DNA of 64,000 nt from Alteromonas genovensis. GTDB lineage: Bacteria > Pseudomonadota > Gammaproteobacteria > Enterobacterales > Alteromonadaceae. Both the position numbers and the translations under genes were made by a program. Positions 1-9,082 of the stretch are shown piece by piece. Within the stretch, counting starts at the first letter, position 1; every line of letters begins with the position of its first letter. The DNA lies in assembly GCF_010500895.1 (NCBI RefSeq), contig NZ_JAAAWO010000003.1, forward strand, positions 286,999-350,998, in the 5' to 3' direction. The notes beneath the pieces are model-generated. The model was not told where the DNA came from. It did no database searches and saw only the letters and a list, made by a program, of their open reading frames with translations.

Positions 1-359
1 TCAGCGACACTATTATCGGGCTTACGGTTATTGCTATTGGTACATCATTGCCAGAGCTCGCCTCTTCGCTTATTGCCGTTAAAAAGGGAGAGCACGACCT
101 AGCCATTGGCAATGTGATTGGCTCTAATATGTTTAACACCCTTGCTGTGGTAGGCATTGCCGGCACCATTCAGCCCATGGCCGTGAGTTCAGATTTTATT
201 TATCGAGACATTGCCGTCATGCTTGCATCCACGGTGGCCTTATTTATCTTTTGTATCGGTATTAAGCGCCAAGGACGACTTAACCGCGTTGAAGGGGGAG
301 CTTTCGTGCTAGCCTATATGGCGTACACCTATTGGCTCATACAAGTGGCTTTCATTTAA
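1..359 (+). CDS. Calcium/sodium antiporter family protein, C-terminal part (5' truncated by the window)
   Basis: The reading frame is open from the window edge (first full codon at 3) to a stop at 357-359. The visible part holds one alpha-repeat of the CaCA cation exchanger superfamily: a glycine/threonine-rich membrane helix, then SLPELASS and GNVIGSNMFN, the residues that line the ion path in this family. Three further hydrophobic segments follow, so this is the second half of an inner-membrane exchanger of the YrbG type. The family is clear from the alpha-repeat; the transported ion is not. The N-terminal half lies outside the window. Confidence 0.85.
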   Translation, partial: SDTIIGLTVIAIGTSLPELASSLIAVKKGEHDLAIGNVIGSNMFNTLAVVGIAGTIQPMAVSSDFIYRDIAVMLASTVALFIFCIGIKRQGRLNRVEGGAFVLAYMAYTYWLIQVAFI

Positions 360-379
360 ACTTTCCACCAACAAAAAAG

Positions 380-763
380 CTAACTCACTGTTGTGGCCAA
401 CGTGATTAAACTGGTGGCCACAATTATTGTGAGAATGATTAAGTTAATACCAAAGCTGTCGTTTTTTCGGCGACTTCTTCTTGCCCGCATCACGGTGCTG
501 ATTAAACTCAACACTAAACATATGCGAAGCAACACAACCATGGCATCCACGTATGACATGGTCCACGTGTTATCGCCCTCTACGCCCCAGTATTGCTGCA
601 CCCCGGTAATGAATTCTGGGCGAGCATAGTGAAACAGAATCAATACCACAACCAGGCCCGCCCAAGCTGCAATATTAAGCCCAAGCATGATCTTGTAAAA
701 CAAAGTATCTCCATGAGGGGTTTTCCGTCTATCTTCGCTATGGTGTAACGGCTTTGTGCTCAT
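380..763 (-). CDS. Small membrane protein of unknown function
   Basis: I do not recognise the family. The protein has a charged N-terminus rich in His, Arg and Lys (MSTKPLHHSEDRR), then three hydrophobic segments (around residues 25-45, 75-95 and 105-125) separated by a basic patch, RARRSRRKN. I chose the ATG at 763 because AAGGA lies just upstream; an in-frame ATG at 814 would add 17 residues but has no good ribosome binding site. The gene is convergent with the antiporter, with only 20 bp between the two stops. It is probably an inner-membrane protein. No enzymatic motif is visible. Confidence 0.6.
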   Translation of the reverse strand: MSTKPLHHSEDRRKTPHGDTLFYKIMLGLNIAAWAGLVVVLILFHYARPEFITGVQQYWGVEGDNTWTMSYVDAMVVLLRICLVLSLISTVMRARRSRRKNDSFGINLIILTIIVATSLITLATTVS

Positions 764-1079
764 ATTGTCCTTTTCATCGCCTTTCATTGATAAAGAAACA
801 TTTTTATTTCCCATTTGTCACTCTGTTCTCTGGCATCCAGCTTATGGTTGAGTATACTAGCGTGCTATTGGATTGTGGCAGACTTCTCATTTAAAGCACC
901 TTCGCCATTGTATTGGCAGCCGTGCGTCTAGAAAGCCACGTTTAAATTTGTGTTATTTTATCGGCAAAAAAATCCAAAACATTGACCAAAAACCATTTTT
1001 TCGTGCATTTTGCACACTGCGTTTATGTGACTAATGATAGTACATAGCAGCCAAGAAACAGTAAGACGGAGAAACTAAC

Positions 1080-2477
1080 ATGACGCACGCGCCCGTTGTT
1101 GACGTACTTAAAGGTAAGTACGCCGTTGGCGAATCGGTAACCGTTAAAGGTTGGGTGAGAACACGCCGAGATTCTAAAGCCGGTTTATCATTTATCGCGC
1201 TACACGATGGTAGCTGCTTCGATCCGGTTCAAGTAATTGCGCTAAACTCTCTGTCAAATTACGCCGACATCCAGCGCCTAACGGCTGGCTGTTCGCTGTC
1301 GGTTACCGGCACAGTAAAAGAGTCACAAGGTCAAGGCCAATCCCTTGAGATTGATGCTACAGAAGTCGACGTTATTGGATTAGTAGAAAACCCTGATACG
1401 TATCCGATGGCCGCTAAACGACACAGCATCGAATACCTTCGCGAATACGCACACTTGCGCCCTCGTACTAACGTTATTGGTGCGGTAACTCGCGTACGCA
1501 ACTGTTTATCACAAGCTATCCACCGCTTCTTCCACGAGAAGGGCTATTATTGGATTTCAACGCCTATTTTAACGGCAAGCGATACCGAAGGCGCGGGTGA
1601 AATGTTCCGTGTTTCAACCTTAGACATGATGAACCTTCCTCATGACGACAAGGGCAATGTTGATTATTCTGAGGACTTTTTCGGCAAAGAAACCTACCTA
1701 ACAGTAAGTGGACAGCTTAACGTTGAAACTTATTGTACGGCAATGTCTAAGGTATATACCTTCGGCCCAACCTTCCGTGCTGAAAACTCAAATACGTCAC
1801 GTCACCTTGCTGAATTTTGGATGATTGAGCCTGAAGTGGCTTTCGCCGACCTAAGCGATGTGGCACAACTTGCAGAAGACATGCTCAAATATGTATGTAA
1901 GGCCGTGCTAGAAGAACTTCCCGACGATATGGCGTTCTTCGCCCAGCGAATAAAGAAAGATGCAATAGAGCGTCTTGAAAGCCTAGTGAATTCTGAATTT
2001 GTGCGCATGGACTACACTGATGCTATCGAAATCTTACAAAACTGTGGCAAAACCTTTGAATTCCCAGTTGAGTGGGGCATTGACCTCTCATCAGAGCACG
2101 AACGCTACCTAGCAGAAGAGCATGTTGGCGCGCCGATTATCATGCAAAACTATCCAAAAGATATTAAAGCCTTCTACATGCGCATTAATGACGACGGTAA
2201 AACCGTTGCTGCAATGGATGTATTGGCTCCAGGAATTGGTGAAATTATTGGTGGTTCTCAACGTGAAGAGCGTCTTGATGTTTTTGACGCCCGCCTTGAA
2301 GAAATGGAACTATCAAAAGAAGACTACGCGTGGTATCGAGACCTTCGCCGCTATGGCACCGTTCCTCACTCAGGCTTCGGTTTAGGATTCGAACGTTTAG
2401 TTGCTTACGTAACTGGAATGCAGAATGTACGTGATGTGATCCCCTTCCCTCGTACACCAGGCAATGCAAGCTTCTAA
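1080..2477 (+). CDS. asnS: Asparaginyl-tRNA synthetase
   Basis: Class IIb aminoacyl-tRNA synthetase that charges tRNA-Asn with asparagine in the cytoplasm. An OB-fold anticodon-binding domain covers about residues 10-110. The class II catalytic domain follows: motif 1 near residue 155 ([10 protein letters not shown]), motif 2 around 232-252 ([21 protein letters not shown] region) and motif 3 near 431 (GFGLGFERL). The absence of an aspartate-enzyme insertion and the [16 protein letters not shown] signature favour AsnS over AspS. At 465 residues it matches the usual bacterial length. GGAG lies about 10 nt upstream of the ATG, and a strong terminator follows the stop, so it appears to be transcribed alone. 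Confidence 0.97.
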   Translation: MTHAPVVDVLKGKYAVGESVTVKGWVRTRRDSKAGLSFIALHDGSCFDPVQVIALNSLSNYADIQRLTAGCSLSVTGTVKESQGQGQSLEIDATEVDVIGLVENPDTYPMAAKRHSIEYLREYAHLRPRTNVIGAVTRVRNCLSQAIHRFFHEKGYYWISTPILTASDTEGAGEMFRVSTLDMMNLPHDDKGNVDYSEDFFGKETYLTVSGQLNVETYCTAMSKVYTFGPTFRAENSNTSRHLAEFWMIEPEVAFADLSDVAQLAEDMLKYVCKAVLEELPDDMAFFAQRIKKDAIERLESLVNSEFVRMDYTDAIEILQNCGKTFEFPVEWGIDLSSEHERYLAEEHVGAPIIMQNYPKDIKAFYMRINDDGKTVAAMDVLAPGIGEIIGGSQREERLDVFDARLEEMELSKEDYAWYRDLRRYGTVPHSGFGLGFERLVAYVTGMQNVRDVIPFPRTPGNASF

Positions 2478-2503
2478 AAAAGAGTTGCTTTACATGTACC
2501 TTT

Positions 2504-2530
2504 GAAGCCCGCTATTGCGGGCTTCTTTGT
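2504..2530 (+). terminator. Rho-independent terminator of asnS
   Basis: GAAGCCCGC (2504-2512) pairs perfectly with GCGGGCTTC (2517-2525) around a TATT loop, and is followed by a T-rich stretch. It lies 27 bp after the asnS stop. Confidence 0.85.
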
Positions 2531-2561
2531 TTACGCCAATTCAATTTCAAATGCCTATTTA

Positions 2562-2579
2562 CCTATACTGCTGTATAGG
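2562..2579. promoter_or_regulatory. Palindrome upstream of the fatty acid transporter gene
   Basis: A perfect 7-bp inverted repeat CCTATAC-TGCT-GTATAGG lies between the asnS terminator and the transporter start at 2640. It has no T-run, so it is not a terminator. Its position about 60 bp upstream of the start suits an operator for an unidentified regulator. Function is inferred from position only. Confidence 0.35.
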
Positions 2580-2639
2580 GAAAATACGAAAGATACGTTA
2601 TGCTTTAGCAATTTCTTAACAAAAATAAATTTAAAAACA

Positions 2640-3977
2640 ATGTTAAATAGAGCTGCCAAACCTTTAGTTAAACTGGTTGAGCGTTATCTCCCCGACCCGT
2701 TTGTTTTTGTTCTTATTCTGACTGTTTGCGTCTTTTTAGCCGCTGTAATCATTGAGCAACAACCTGTTGTTACTGTTGTTGAACAATGGGGAAATGGCCT
2801 GTGGGGACTACTCACATTTTCTATGCAGATGTTGCTGGTACTTGCCACTGGATTTATGCTGGCTTCTACTGCGTTCATGCGAATGCTGTTAGAAAAGCTG
2901 GCTCACCTTGGCAACACGCCGGGAAAAGCAATTCTATTGGTGACCCTTGTTTCACTCTCGGCAAGCTGGATAAACTGGGGTTTCGGATTAGTTGTGGGGG
3001 CACTGTTTGCCAAAGCCTTAGCACGAAAAACTCCCGTGGATTATCGACTTCTTGTGGCCAGTGCCTATTCAGGATTTTTGGTTTGGCATGGCGGCCTTGC
3101 GGGTTCAGTACCCCTTACTATTGCCACACCGGGTCACTTTAGTGAAAACCAAATCGGTGTAATTAGCACAAGCGATACCCTTTTCAGTGGGTTTAATATT
3201 GCGCTGCTTTGCATTCTTTTTATTGTTGTTCCGCTGGTAAATTGGCTAATGCTGCCATCACATCAAGACAGCGTTATTGTCAGCCCAGACAAACTCATCG
3301 ATAGCATAGAACAAGGCATAGAAAAAGAACGTAGCCTAGAACAAGTAAAAAGCAATGAAAGGCCCGCTGATAAGTTAGAAAACAGTAAAATTCTGGGCAT
3401 TCTCATTGGCGTTTTGGGGATAGCGTACCTTGTTAATTATTTTATAAAAGACGGCGGTTTAAACCTCAACATTGTGAATACTATTTTCTTGTTTTTGGCT
3501 ATTGCTCTACACGGTACACCCAAACGTTTGCTGCAAAGTCTGCAGCAGGCAGTGAAAGGCGGCAGTGGAATTATTATTCAGTTTCCTTTTTACGCCGGCA
3601 TTATGGCCGTCATGGTACAGTCTGGATTGGCTGAAAGTATGTCTCAGTGGTTAATTAGCTTTGCTTCTGCCCAGTCGCTTCCGGTGCTTACCTTTATTAG
3701 CGCAGGTATAGTGAACATTTTCGTCCCCTCTGGCGGCGGTCAGTGGGCAGTGCAAGCGCCAGTGGTGCTTCCTGCAGCAGCCGAATTAGGGGCAGATATT
3801 TCTCGCATTGCGATGGCCGTTGCTTGGGGTGATGCGTGGACAAATTTAATCCAGCCATTTTGGGCATTACCAGTGCTAGCGATAGCGGGTTTGAAAGCCA
3901 AAGACATTATGGGTTTCTGCTTAGTCCAGCTTATCATCACGGGTGTAATAATCGCCTTAGCGCTGCGTTTTTTTTAG
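2640..3977 (+). CDS. Short-chain fatty acid transporter, AtoE family
   Basis: Integral inner-membrane carrier of the AtoE (short-chain fatty acid:H+ symporter) family, about 445 residues. It has the family hallmarks: an N-terminal VERYLPDPFVF motif, ASWINWGFGLVVGALFA, a central HGGLAGSVPLTIATPGH loop and the C-terminal NIFVPSGGGQWAVQAPVV motif. Around 10-12 hydrophobic helices are interrupted by one charged cytoplasmic loop near residues 215-260. I start at the ATG at 2640: the frame is open further upstream, but that stretch overlaps the asnS terminator and does not look like the family. No clear ribosome binding site precedes 2640. Likely substrates are acetoacetate or butyrate-like acids, by family only. 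Confidence 0.88.
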   Translation: MLNRAAKPLVKLVERYLPDPFVFVLILTVCVFLAAVIIEQQPVVTVVEQWGNGLWGLLTFSMQMLLVLATGFMLASTAFMRMLLEKLAHLGNTPGKAILLVTLVSLSASWINWGFGLVVGALFAKALARKTPVDYRLLVASAYSGFLVWHGGLAGSVPLTIATPGHFSENQIGVISTSDTLFSGFNIALLCILFIVVPLVNWLMLPSHQDSVIVSPDKLIDSIEQGIEKERSLEQVKSNERPADKLENSKILGILIGVLGIAYLVNYFIKDGGLNLNIVNTIFLFLAIALHGTPKRLLQSLQQAVKGGSGIIIQFPFYAGIMAVMVQSGLAESMSQWLISFASAQSLPVLTFISAGIVNIFVPSGGGQWAVQAPVVLPAAAELGADISRIAMAVAWGDAWTNLIQPFWALPVLAIAGLKAKDIMGFCLVQLIITGVIIALALRFF

Positions 3978-4095
3978 TGGGCAAGTAGTTAACGTGTGTA
4001 CTTACCCAATGAAGATAGTCTATTTATGTATACACTACGCTATTTTGTAGACACTAAATATCAATGCTTTATATTGTTGATATAACACATAACGG

Positions 4096-5256
4096 ATGTC
4101 GTTAGCGACTAGTATGGAAAACCCAGAGCAATTAACAATAGTGTGCGACCAATGCCACACTAGTGTGAGTATCCCCACGCTCGCCCATCGTCAACGAGCG
4201 ACATGCCCCAGATGTGCCCATACGCTGATTTTTTTCAAAAACAATGCCACTGAAAAATTGCACGCTTATGCCCTTAGTGCGTTATTGTTTTTGTTACTTT
4301 CGCTGCCCTTTAACTTTCTTACCTTTAAAGCCAGCGGGCAAAAGCACAGCATCGATTTGCCAAGCGGTATCACTGTGCTCATTGAAAACGACTACCTCTC
4401 GTTGGCGATTATCACAGGGCTAGCCACCGTTTTATTGCCTGGATTGGTGCTTATTGGCTTAGCCTGGCTTTCTTTCGCGCAACTTAAACAGCAGCGGCCA
4501 TTCTATCTATATCGTCTATTTTCTCTCGTAAAGGCGCTTCTTCCATGGAGCATGGCAGAAATTTTTTTAATCGGTACTCTTGTTAGCCTAATTAAAATAA
4601 ACGAGCTAGCCGATGTGACTATTGGGCTATCTTTTTTTGCTTTTGTTGGCTTTAGTGCATTCACTACGCTGGCTATTATGCAATTTGACCCGACACGTTA
4701 TGAAATGTGGCTAAAACAAGGTAAGCCACCAACGCCAAAGCCATTAACCGTGGCCCAAGCAGACGCCAGTATTCAGCGCACGTGGGCATTGCTTATCACA
4801 TCGTGCATTTTGTATATCCCTGCCAATTTACTGCCAATTATGTATACTGAAATCTTTGGGCAAGAAACGCCTAACACGATTATTGGTGGAGTAATTTCCT
4901 TATGGGAGTCGGGGTCTTACCCCGTGGCTATTATCATTTTAATCGCCAGCGTCGTTGTGCCGGTGGCTAAAATTTTAATATTAGCCTGGCTGAATTATTC
5001 AGTTCAGCGACAGCGAACCAACTCGCAACAGTTGCGCACACGATACTATCGACTTACCGAGGGCATTGGGCGGTGGTCGATGATTGACGTTTTTGTGGTA
5101 GCAGTACTGGTTTCTCTTATACAAATGGGAAACACGCTATCCATTTATCCTGGCCAAGCGGCTCTCGCATTTTGTGCGGTAGTGTTTATTACAATGATAG
5201 CTGCAATGACATTTGACTCACGGCTAATATGGCAGCAGTGGAAGCAATTACCATGA
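4096..5256 (+). CDS. pqiA: Paraquat-inducible protein A family membrane protein (PqiA-like)
   Basis: Inner-membrane partner of an MCE-protein lipid transport system. The N-terminal cytoplasmic part carries two CxxC pairs (CDQC near residue 18 and CPRC near 37), a zinc-ribbon-like element typical of PqiA/YebS. Two PqiA domains follow, each with about four transmembrane helices, around residues 50-200 and 225-380. The stop overlaps the start of the MCE gene by four bases (ATGA), so the two are translationally coupled. An ATG at 4114 is an alternative start; neither has a strong ribosome binding site. The PqiA family is secure; YebS is the closest alternative name. Confidence 0.88.
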   Translation: MSLATSMENPEQLTIVCDQCHTSVSIPTLAHRQRATCPRCAHTLIFFKNNATEKLHAYALSALLFLLLSLPFNFLTFKASGQKHSIDLPSGITVLIENDYLSLAIITGLATVLLPGLVLIGLAWLSFAQLKQQRPFYLYRLFSLVKALLPWSMAEIFLIGTLVSLIKINELADVTIGLSFFAFVGFSAFTTLAIMQFDPTRYEMWLKQGKPPTPKPLTVAQADASIQRTWALLITSCILYIPANLLPIMYTEIFGQETPNTIIGGVISLWESGSYPVAIIILIASVVVPVAKILILAWLNYSVQRQRTNSQQLRTRYYRLTEGIGRWSMIDVFVVAVLVSLIQMGNTLSIYPGQAALAFCAVVFITMIAAMTFDSRLIWQQWKQLP

Positions 5257-6908
5257 CCACAAACGATCCAAATAGTAACGAGGCGACGGTAAAACCAACA
5301 TCATCTATATCTAGAATATGGTTAATTCCTATTATAGTGGCGCTGATTGGTGGATGGATGGTGTACTACCAATGGACAAATCAAGGTCCGCTTATCACTA
5401 TCGAGCTGCACTCTGCAACAGGGATAGAGGTCAATAAAACCCCTATCAAAGTGCGAGATCTGGACATTGGTCAGGTTAAGAAAATATCACTAAAGCCAGA
5501 TCTAGACGGGGTGTTAGTCACCGCTAGAATAGACGCCAGCGCTTCTCACCTACTCAATGAAAATGCAAAGTTTTGGGTGGTAGCACCTCGCATCAGCTTT
5601 TCCGAGGTCTCGGGCTTAAACACGTTAATTTCCGGAAGCTACATTGCCATGTCTGCCGATGACAATGGCAAAGAGCAACTTCACTTTAACGCCCTATCTC
5701 GACCGCCAGTCACCCCACCTGGCACACCCGGGCTTCACGTGATGCTGCGAAGCGATGATGAGTTTGCTTATAAACCGGGCGACCCTATTATTTACAAGGG
5801 TTTTAAAGTTGGCGAGTTTGAAGATGCAACCTTTAACATTGAAGAACGTGTGGTCTATTACGACGCATTTATCGAAGCGCCTTACCATAAGTTAATTACT
5901 GTAAATACCCGCTTTTGGGATGTGAGTGGCGTAAAGCTTCAGCTTGAATCTAGTGGCGTTAGCGTTGAAACCGGCAGTCTGGAAACCCTCCTTGCTAACG
6001 GTATAACCTTTGGTATTCCCGATGGTGTGCCAAAAGGTGAGCTTGTAGTTGAAAATGCATTTTTCACCATTTACGAAGACAACACGGCCGCTTCAGACGC
6101 GCGCTACAAAGTTGCCGCTGAATACCTGCTGTTAATTGATGAAAGTGTCAGAGGCCTCACTGTTGGAGCTCCAGTTGAATATCGCGGCATTGAAATTGGC
6201 AATGTAACGGGGATTAACTCGCTGCCTGCGATAGAAGGCAATATATTAGAACAAGACTACCCTATTCCAGTGCTCATCAACATTTACCCAGGCAAAGCTC
6301 GACAGCCCGATACCGAAGAGGGGCTGAGTGCCATTAAGCAGACTTTGCGTAACTGGCTAGAGCGAGACTTACGGGCCACGTTGAGAATGGGGAACGTGCT
6401 TACCGGAGGTCTATATGTAGACTTACAGCATGTGCCTGATGCAGCGGGTAGTGGCAAAGTTTCGATAGTGAATGGTTACGAAGTTATTCCAACGGTAAGC
6501 AATGAATTTACCCAGCTTACGCAAAAAGCAGATGCCATTCTCGATAAGATAAATCAACTGCCGCTCAAAGAAATGGTGGCAAACGTACAGTTAGCGGTAG
6601 AGGACATGAAGCTGGCAGCAGAGTCGGTGGAAACCGCAAGCACCGACTTCGACCTTCTTATTGAAGACATTGACGCTAAGGCGCTCAATGGCAATTTAAA
6701 CCAAGTACTGGTAAGTTTGGACAGTCTACTTAAGAACTATAGTGATGGCGGCTTCAATCAGTCGGAAATAAAAGAGACGGTAGATACGCTGCAAGATACG
6801 TTGAGAAACATTCAACCCTTGCTGCTGAAGTTGAATCAGTCACCGAATAGCCTCATCTTTTCAAAAGACGGTGGCGAAGATATTCAGCCTAAAGCACAAG
6901 AGAAATAA
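5253..6908 (+). CDS. pqiB: MCE-domain lipid transport protein, PqiB-like
   Basis: Periplasm-spanning MCE protein anchored by one N-terminal membrane helix (about residues 20-40). Three MCE repeats are visible: one starting with ITIELHSATGIEVNKTPI, one with LRSDDEFAYKPGDPIIYKG, and one with LIDESVRGLTVGAPVEYRG. The C-terminal region is helical (residues 430-530), as in PqiB, where it extends the tunnel towards the outer membrane. Length, about 551 residues, matches PqiB. I chose the ATG at 5253 because it gives the classic 4-base overlap with the pqiA-like gene. The role is shuttling lipids between inner and outer membranes. Confidence 0.9.
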   Translation: MTTNDPNSNEATVKPTSSISRIWLIPIIVALIGGWMVYYQWTNQGPLITIELHSATGIEVNKTPIKVRDLDIGQVKKISLKPDLDGVLVTARIDASASHLLNENAKFWVVAPRISFSEVSGLNTLISGSYIAMSADDNGKEQLHFNALSRPPVTPPGTPGLHVMLRSDDEFAYKPGDPIIYKGFKVGEFEDATFNIEERVVYYDAFIEAPYHKLITVNTRFWDVSGVKLQLESSGVSVETGSLETLLANGITFGIPDGVPKGELVVENAFFTIYEDNTAASDARYKVAAEYLLLIDESVRGLTVGAPVEYRGIEIGNVTGINSLPAIEGNILEQDYPIPVLINIYPGKARQPDTEEGLSAIKQTLRNWLERDLRATLRMGNVLTGGLYVDLQHVPDAAGSGKVSIVNGYEVIPTVSNEFTQLTQKADAILDKINQLPLKEMVANVQLAVEDMKLAAESVETASTDFDLLIEDIDAKALNGNLNQVLVSLDSLLKNYSDGGFNQSEIKETVDTLQDTLRNIQPLLLKLNQSPNSLIFSKDGGEDIQPKAQEK

Positions 6909-7152
6909 CGATAAAATTAGTTTACAGTGCGTTGAAATATTAGGCTAAATTATCCTTTATTAGTTTAATAGTGTGTTATCTGAACGGAAAATGTATCGCA
7001 TCGCAAAAAACAGCCATCAATAGCGGCGCGTTGCGATAAGAATTTGCGGAAATTAACGCTTATAAGTTCAGATGAAACGTACACTTGAAGTTTTCGCTTA
7101 CTCGTCTTTTTGAGAAGCGAAATTGGCGTATTTTGATAGTTAGGGAAAGCGC

Positions 7153-7800
7153 GTGAAGGGACAAAATAAAATAAAAATGACGACTGGGCTTCTTTCGAAA
7201 ACCCGACACAATACTTTTGCATTAGTTATTGTTTCGCTATTCTTTGCATTATCTGGCTGCACAAGCACTCAAACGTCTCTCTCTTATTACTTGCTTCATT
7301 CTGCAGTTTCATCCACGCAGTCGGAAGGTTCTTTCAAGTCATCAGCAGATTCACCAGAAAAGAGCACCCCACTGCTGATAACGAGTATTACCCTACCCGA
7401 CTATCTCAAGCATCGAGGGCTGGTGTATCAAGTAAGTGATACAAACCTGCATATTTCTACGACTCACCTTTGGGCAGAACCCTTTGAAGAAGGGCTACGC
7501 AAGACGCTACGAGATCAGCTTACCAATGACAATCTAGTAGTACTCACAAATAGAGACTATCAGGGCGAGAGTGCAGTTGAACTTAGCATTCACATTTCCG
7601 ACTTCGTTAGCACTTTCAATGGCAACGTAGTATTGAAAGGTCATTTTATCGTGTCTACCCAGCAACCAGAAAAAGGTCGCTATCCGTTTTTTATTGAAAC
7701 AACGCTAGAAGAAGATGGGTTTTCTGCCAGTGTTATCGCCATGCGAAGAGCCTTGGCCGTGTTGTCCACTGAAATTGCAGAAAGTGCTAGAGCTAAATAA
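7153..7800 (+). CDS. pqiC: PqiC-like outer-membrane lipoprotein (ABC-type transport auxiliary family)
   Basis: The N-terminus is a lipoprotein signal peptide with lipobox LSGC (cysteine near residue 36), followed by a Ser/Thr-rich linker and then a compact domain beginning with the SYYLL and ITLPDYLKHRGLVYQ motifs of the PqiC/DUF330 family. The GTG start has AGGGA six bases upstream; the ATG at 7177 lacks a well-placed site. It lies 244 bp after the pqiB-like gene on the same strand, and its partners suggest it joins the MCE tube to the outer membrane. The intervening 244 bp shows no gene. Confidence 0.8.
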   Translation: MKGQNKIKMTTGLLSKTRHNTFALVIVSLFFALSGCTSTQTSLSYYLLHSAVSSTQSEGSFKSSADSPEKSTPLLITSITLPDYLKHRGLVYQVSDTNLHISTTHLWAEPFEEGLRKTLRDQLTNDNLVVLTNRDYQGESAVELSIHISDFVSTFNGNVVLKGHFIVSTQQPEKGRYPFFIETTLEEDGFSASVIAMRRALAVLSTEIAESARAK

Positions 7801-7805
7801 GCACA

Positions 7806-8897
7806 ATGATTAGTATTTTTAAAAAATATGTGACGAGCGGCGTCAAGCATCACTATAAAGATGAGACTAACCGCAGGATCATGGTAGTGAATCTATTTTC
7901 CGCGGTTGGTGTGTCCATCACCTTCTTTTTAGGAATTAGGGCCCTACTTGCGCAAGAGCTCCCTCTCGCCATCATTCTGCTAACAGCGAGTGTTGTTTTT
8001 GCTCTTTCCCAACGCATTCAAATTCAATTTGGTACGCGGCGCTCACGCACAGTGTCTATTACCCTGTTGATATCGTGCTTAATGATTTTGGTATTTCTTT
8101 TACTCGTTACCGGCGGAAAAGATAACACCGGGCCTTTATGGATTTACTTGGTCCCGCCGGTGACCATGTTTTTCGCGGGGGTTGTACGAGGTCTTCTTGC
8201 GCTACTTTTATTTACCATCGCCTGCACCCTGTTATTCTTTGTTTTCGATGAGTCTTTGCTTATTGCGTCTTACTCCTACGCGTTTAAATCTCGCTTACTC
8301 TACTCGTTTTTAACGGTGACATTTCTCTCTGCTTTTTACGAATACAGCAGACAGAAAAGTTACGATATTGCGTTAGATTTGTCAGAACAGTTTGAGCAAC
8401 AGGCTAATCATGACCACTTAACCAAGCTCGTTAACAGGCGCGGTGCGCAAACCGCATTAGAACGTGAATATGCGCGAATTCAGCGAAGCAGCAACACATT
8501 CTCAATAGCCATTGCCGATATAGACAGATTTAAAAGCATCAATGATACATACGGTCACGAAGCCGGCGACGAAGTCCTTCGCAAAATTTCTCGAACGTTT
8601 AGTGCTCGACTAAGAAAACAAGATATTCTTGCTCGATGGGGCGGCGAAGAGTTTATGTTTATCTTCCCAGAAACATCCGCTAGCGAAGCTGCGAACGTAT
8701 TAGAAGCGCTACGCGAGGTCTTAAGCTTTGCGCCTATCGCCATATCGGATCATGATATGCACATTACCAGTAGTTTTGGAGTTTGCGAGATAACCTCCCA
8801 AATTCCTTTAGCCGATGGAATACGACATGCAGATATGTCCCTTTACCGCGCAAAGGAGTCTGGCCGCAACAAGGTCGTGGTTTACTCCGACAGGTAA
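7806..8897 (+). CDS. Membrane-anchored diguanylate cyclase (GGDEF)
   Basis: The N-terminal half has five or six hydrophobic helices (about residues 25-180) forming a membrane sensor of unknown ligand. A short helix leads into a complete GGDEF domain beginning DHLTKLVNRRGA. The active-site signature is GGEEF near residue 278, with the substrate segment IADIDRFKSINDTYGHEAGDEVL upstream. RKQD lies five residues before GGEEF and forms an RxxD inhibitory site, so product feedback is expected. It should convert two GTP to cyclic di-GMP. It starts 5 bp after the pqiC-like stop and is probably co-transcribed, though a functional link is unproven. Confidence 0.93.
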   Translation: MISIFKKYVTSGVKHHYKDETNRRIMVVNLFSAVGVSITFFLGIRALLAQELPLAIILLTASVVFALSQRIQIQFGTRRSRTVSITLLISCLMILVFLLLVTGGKDNTGPLWIYLVPPVTMFFAGVVRGLLALLLFTIACTLLFFVFDESLLIASYSYAFKSRLLYSFLTVTFLSAFYEYSRQKSYDIALDLSEQFEQQANHDHLTKLVNRRGAQTALEREYARIQRSSNTFSIAIADIDRFKSINDTYGHEAGDEVLRKISRTFSARLRKQDILARWGGEEFMFIFPETSASEAANVLEALREVLSFAPIAISDHDMHITSSFGVCEITSQIPLADGIRHADMSLYRAKESGRNKVVVYSDR

Positions 8898-9082
8898 AAT
8901 AACTGTTTACATTTTTCGATAGTCGATGACATTGTCATAACCCCCCTTCTCCACTAGCGTCTGCGTTTTTAGCTGTCTCAGTGCTTTCTTTGTAAGGTCA
9001 TGTTTAGTTACAAATATAATAGAAAATGTATCGGTATAAGCGCTAGACTATAGGCAGACTCGGCAACCACATAGACTAAACA

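Noticed and set aside
2502..2639. Longer N-terminus for the fatty acid transporter, starting at 2502.
   Set aside because: It covers the asnS terminator and does not match the AtoE N-terminus, which begins at the ATG at 2640.
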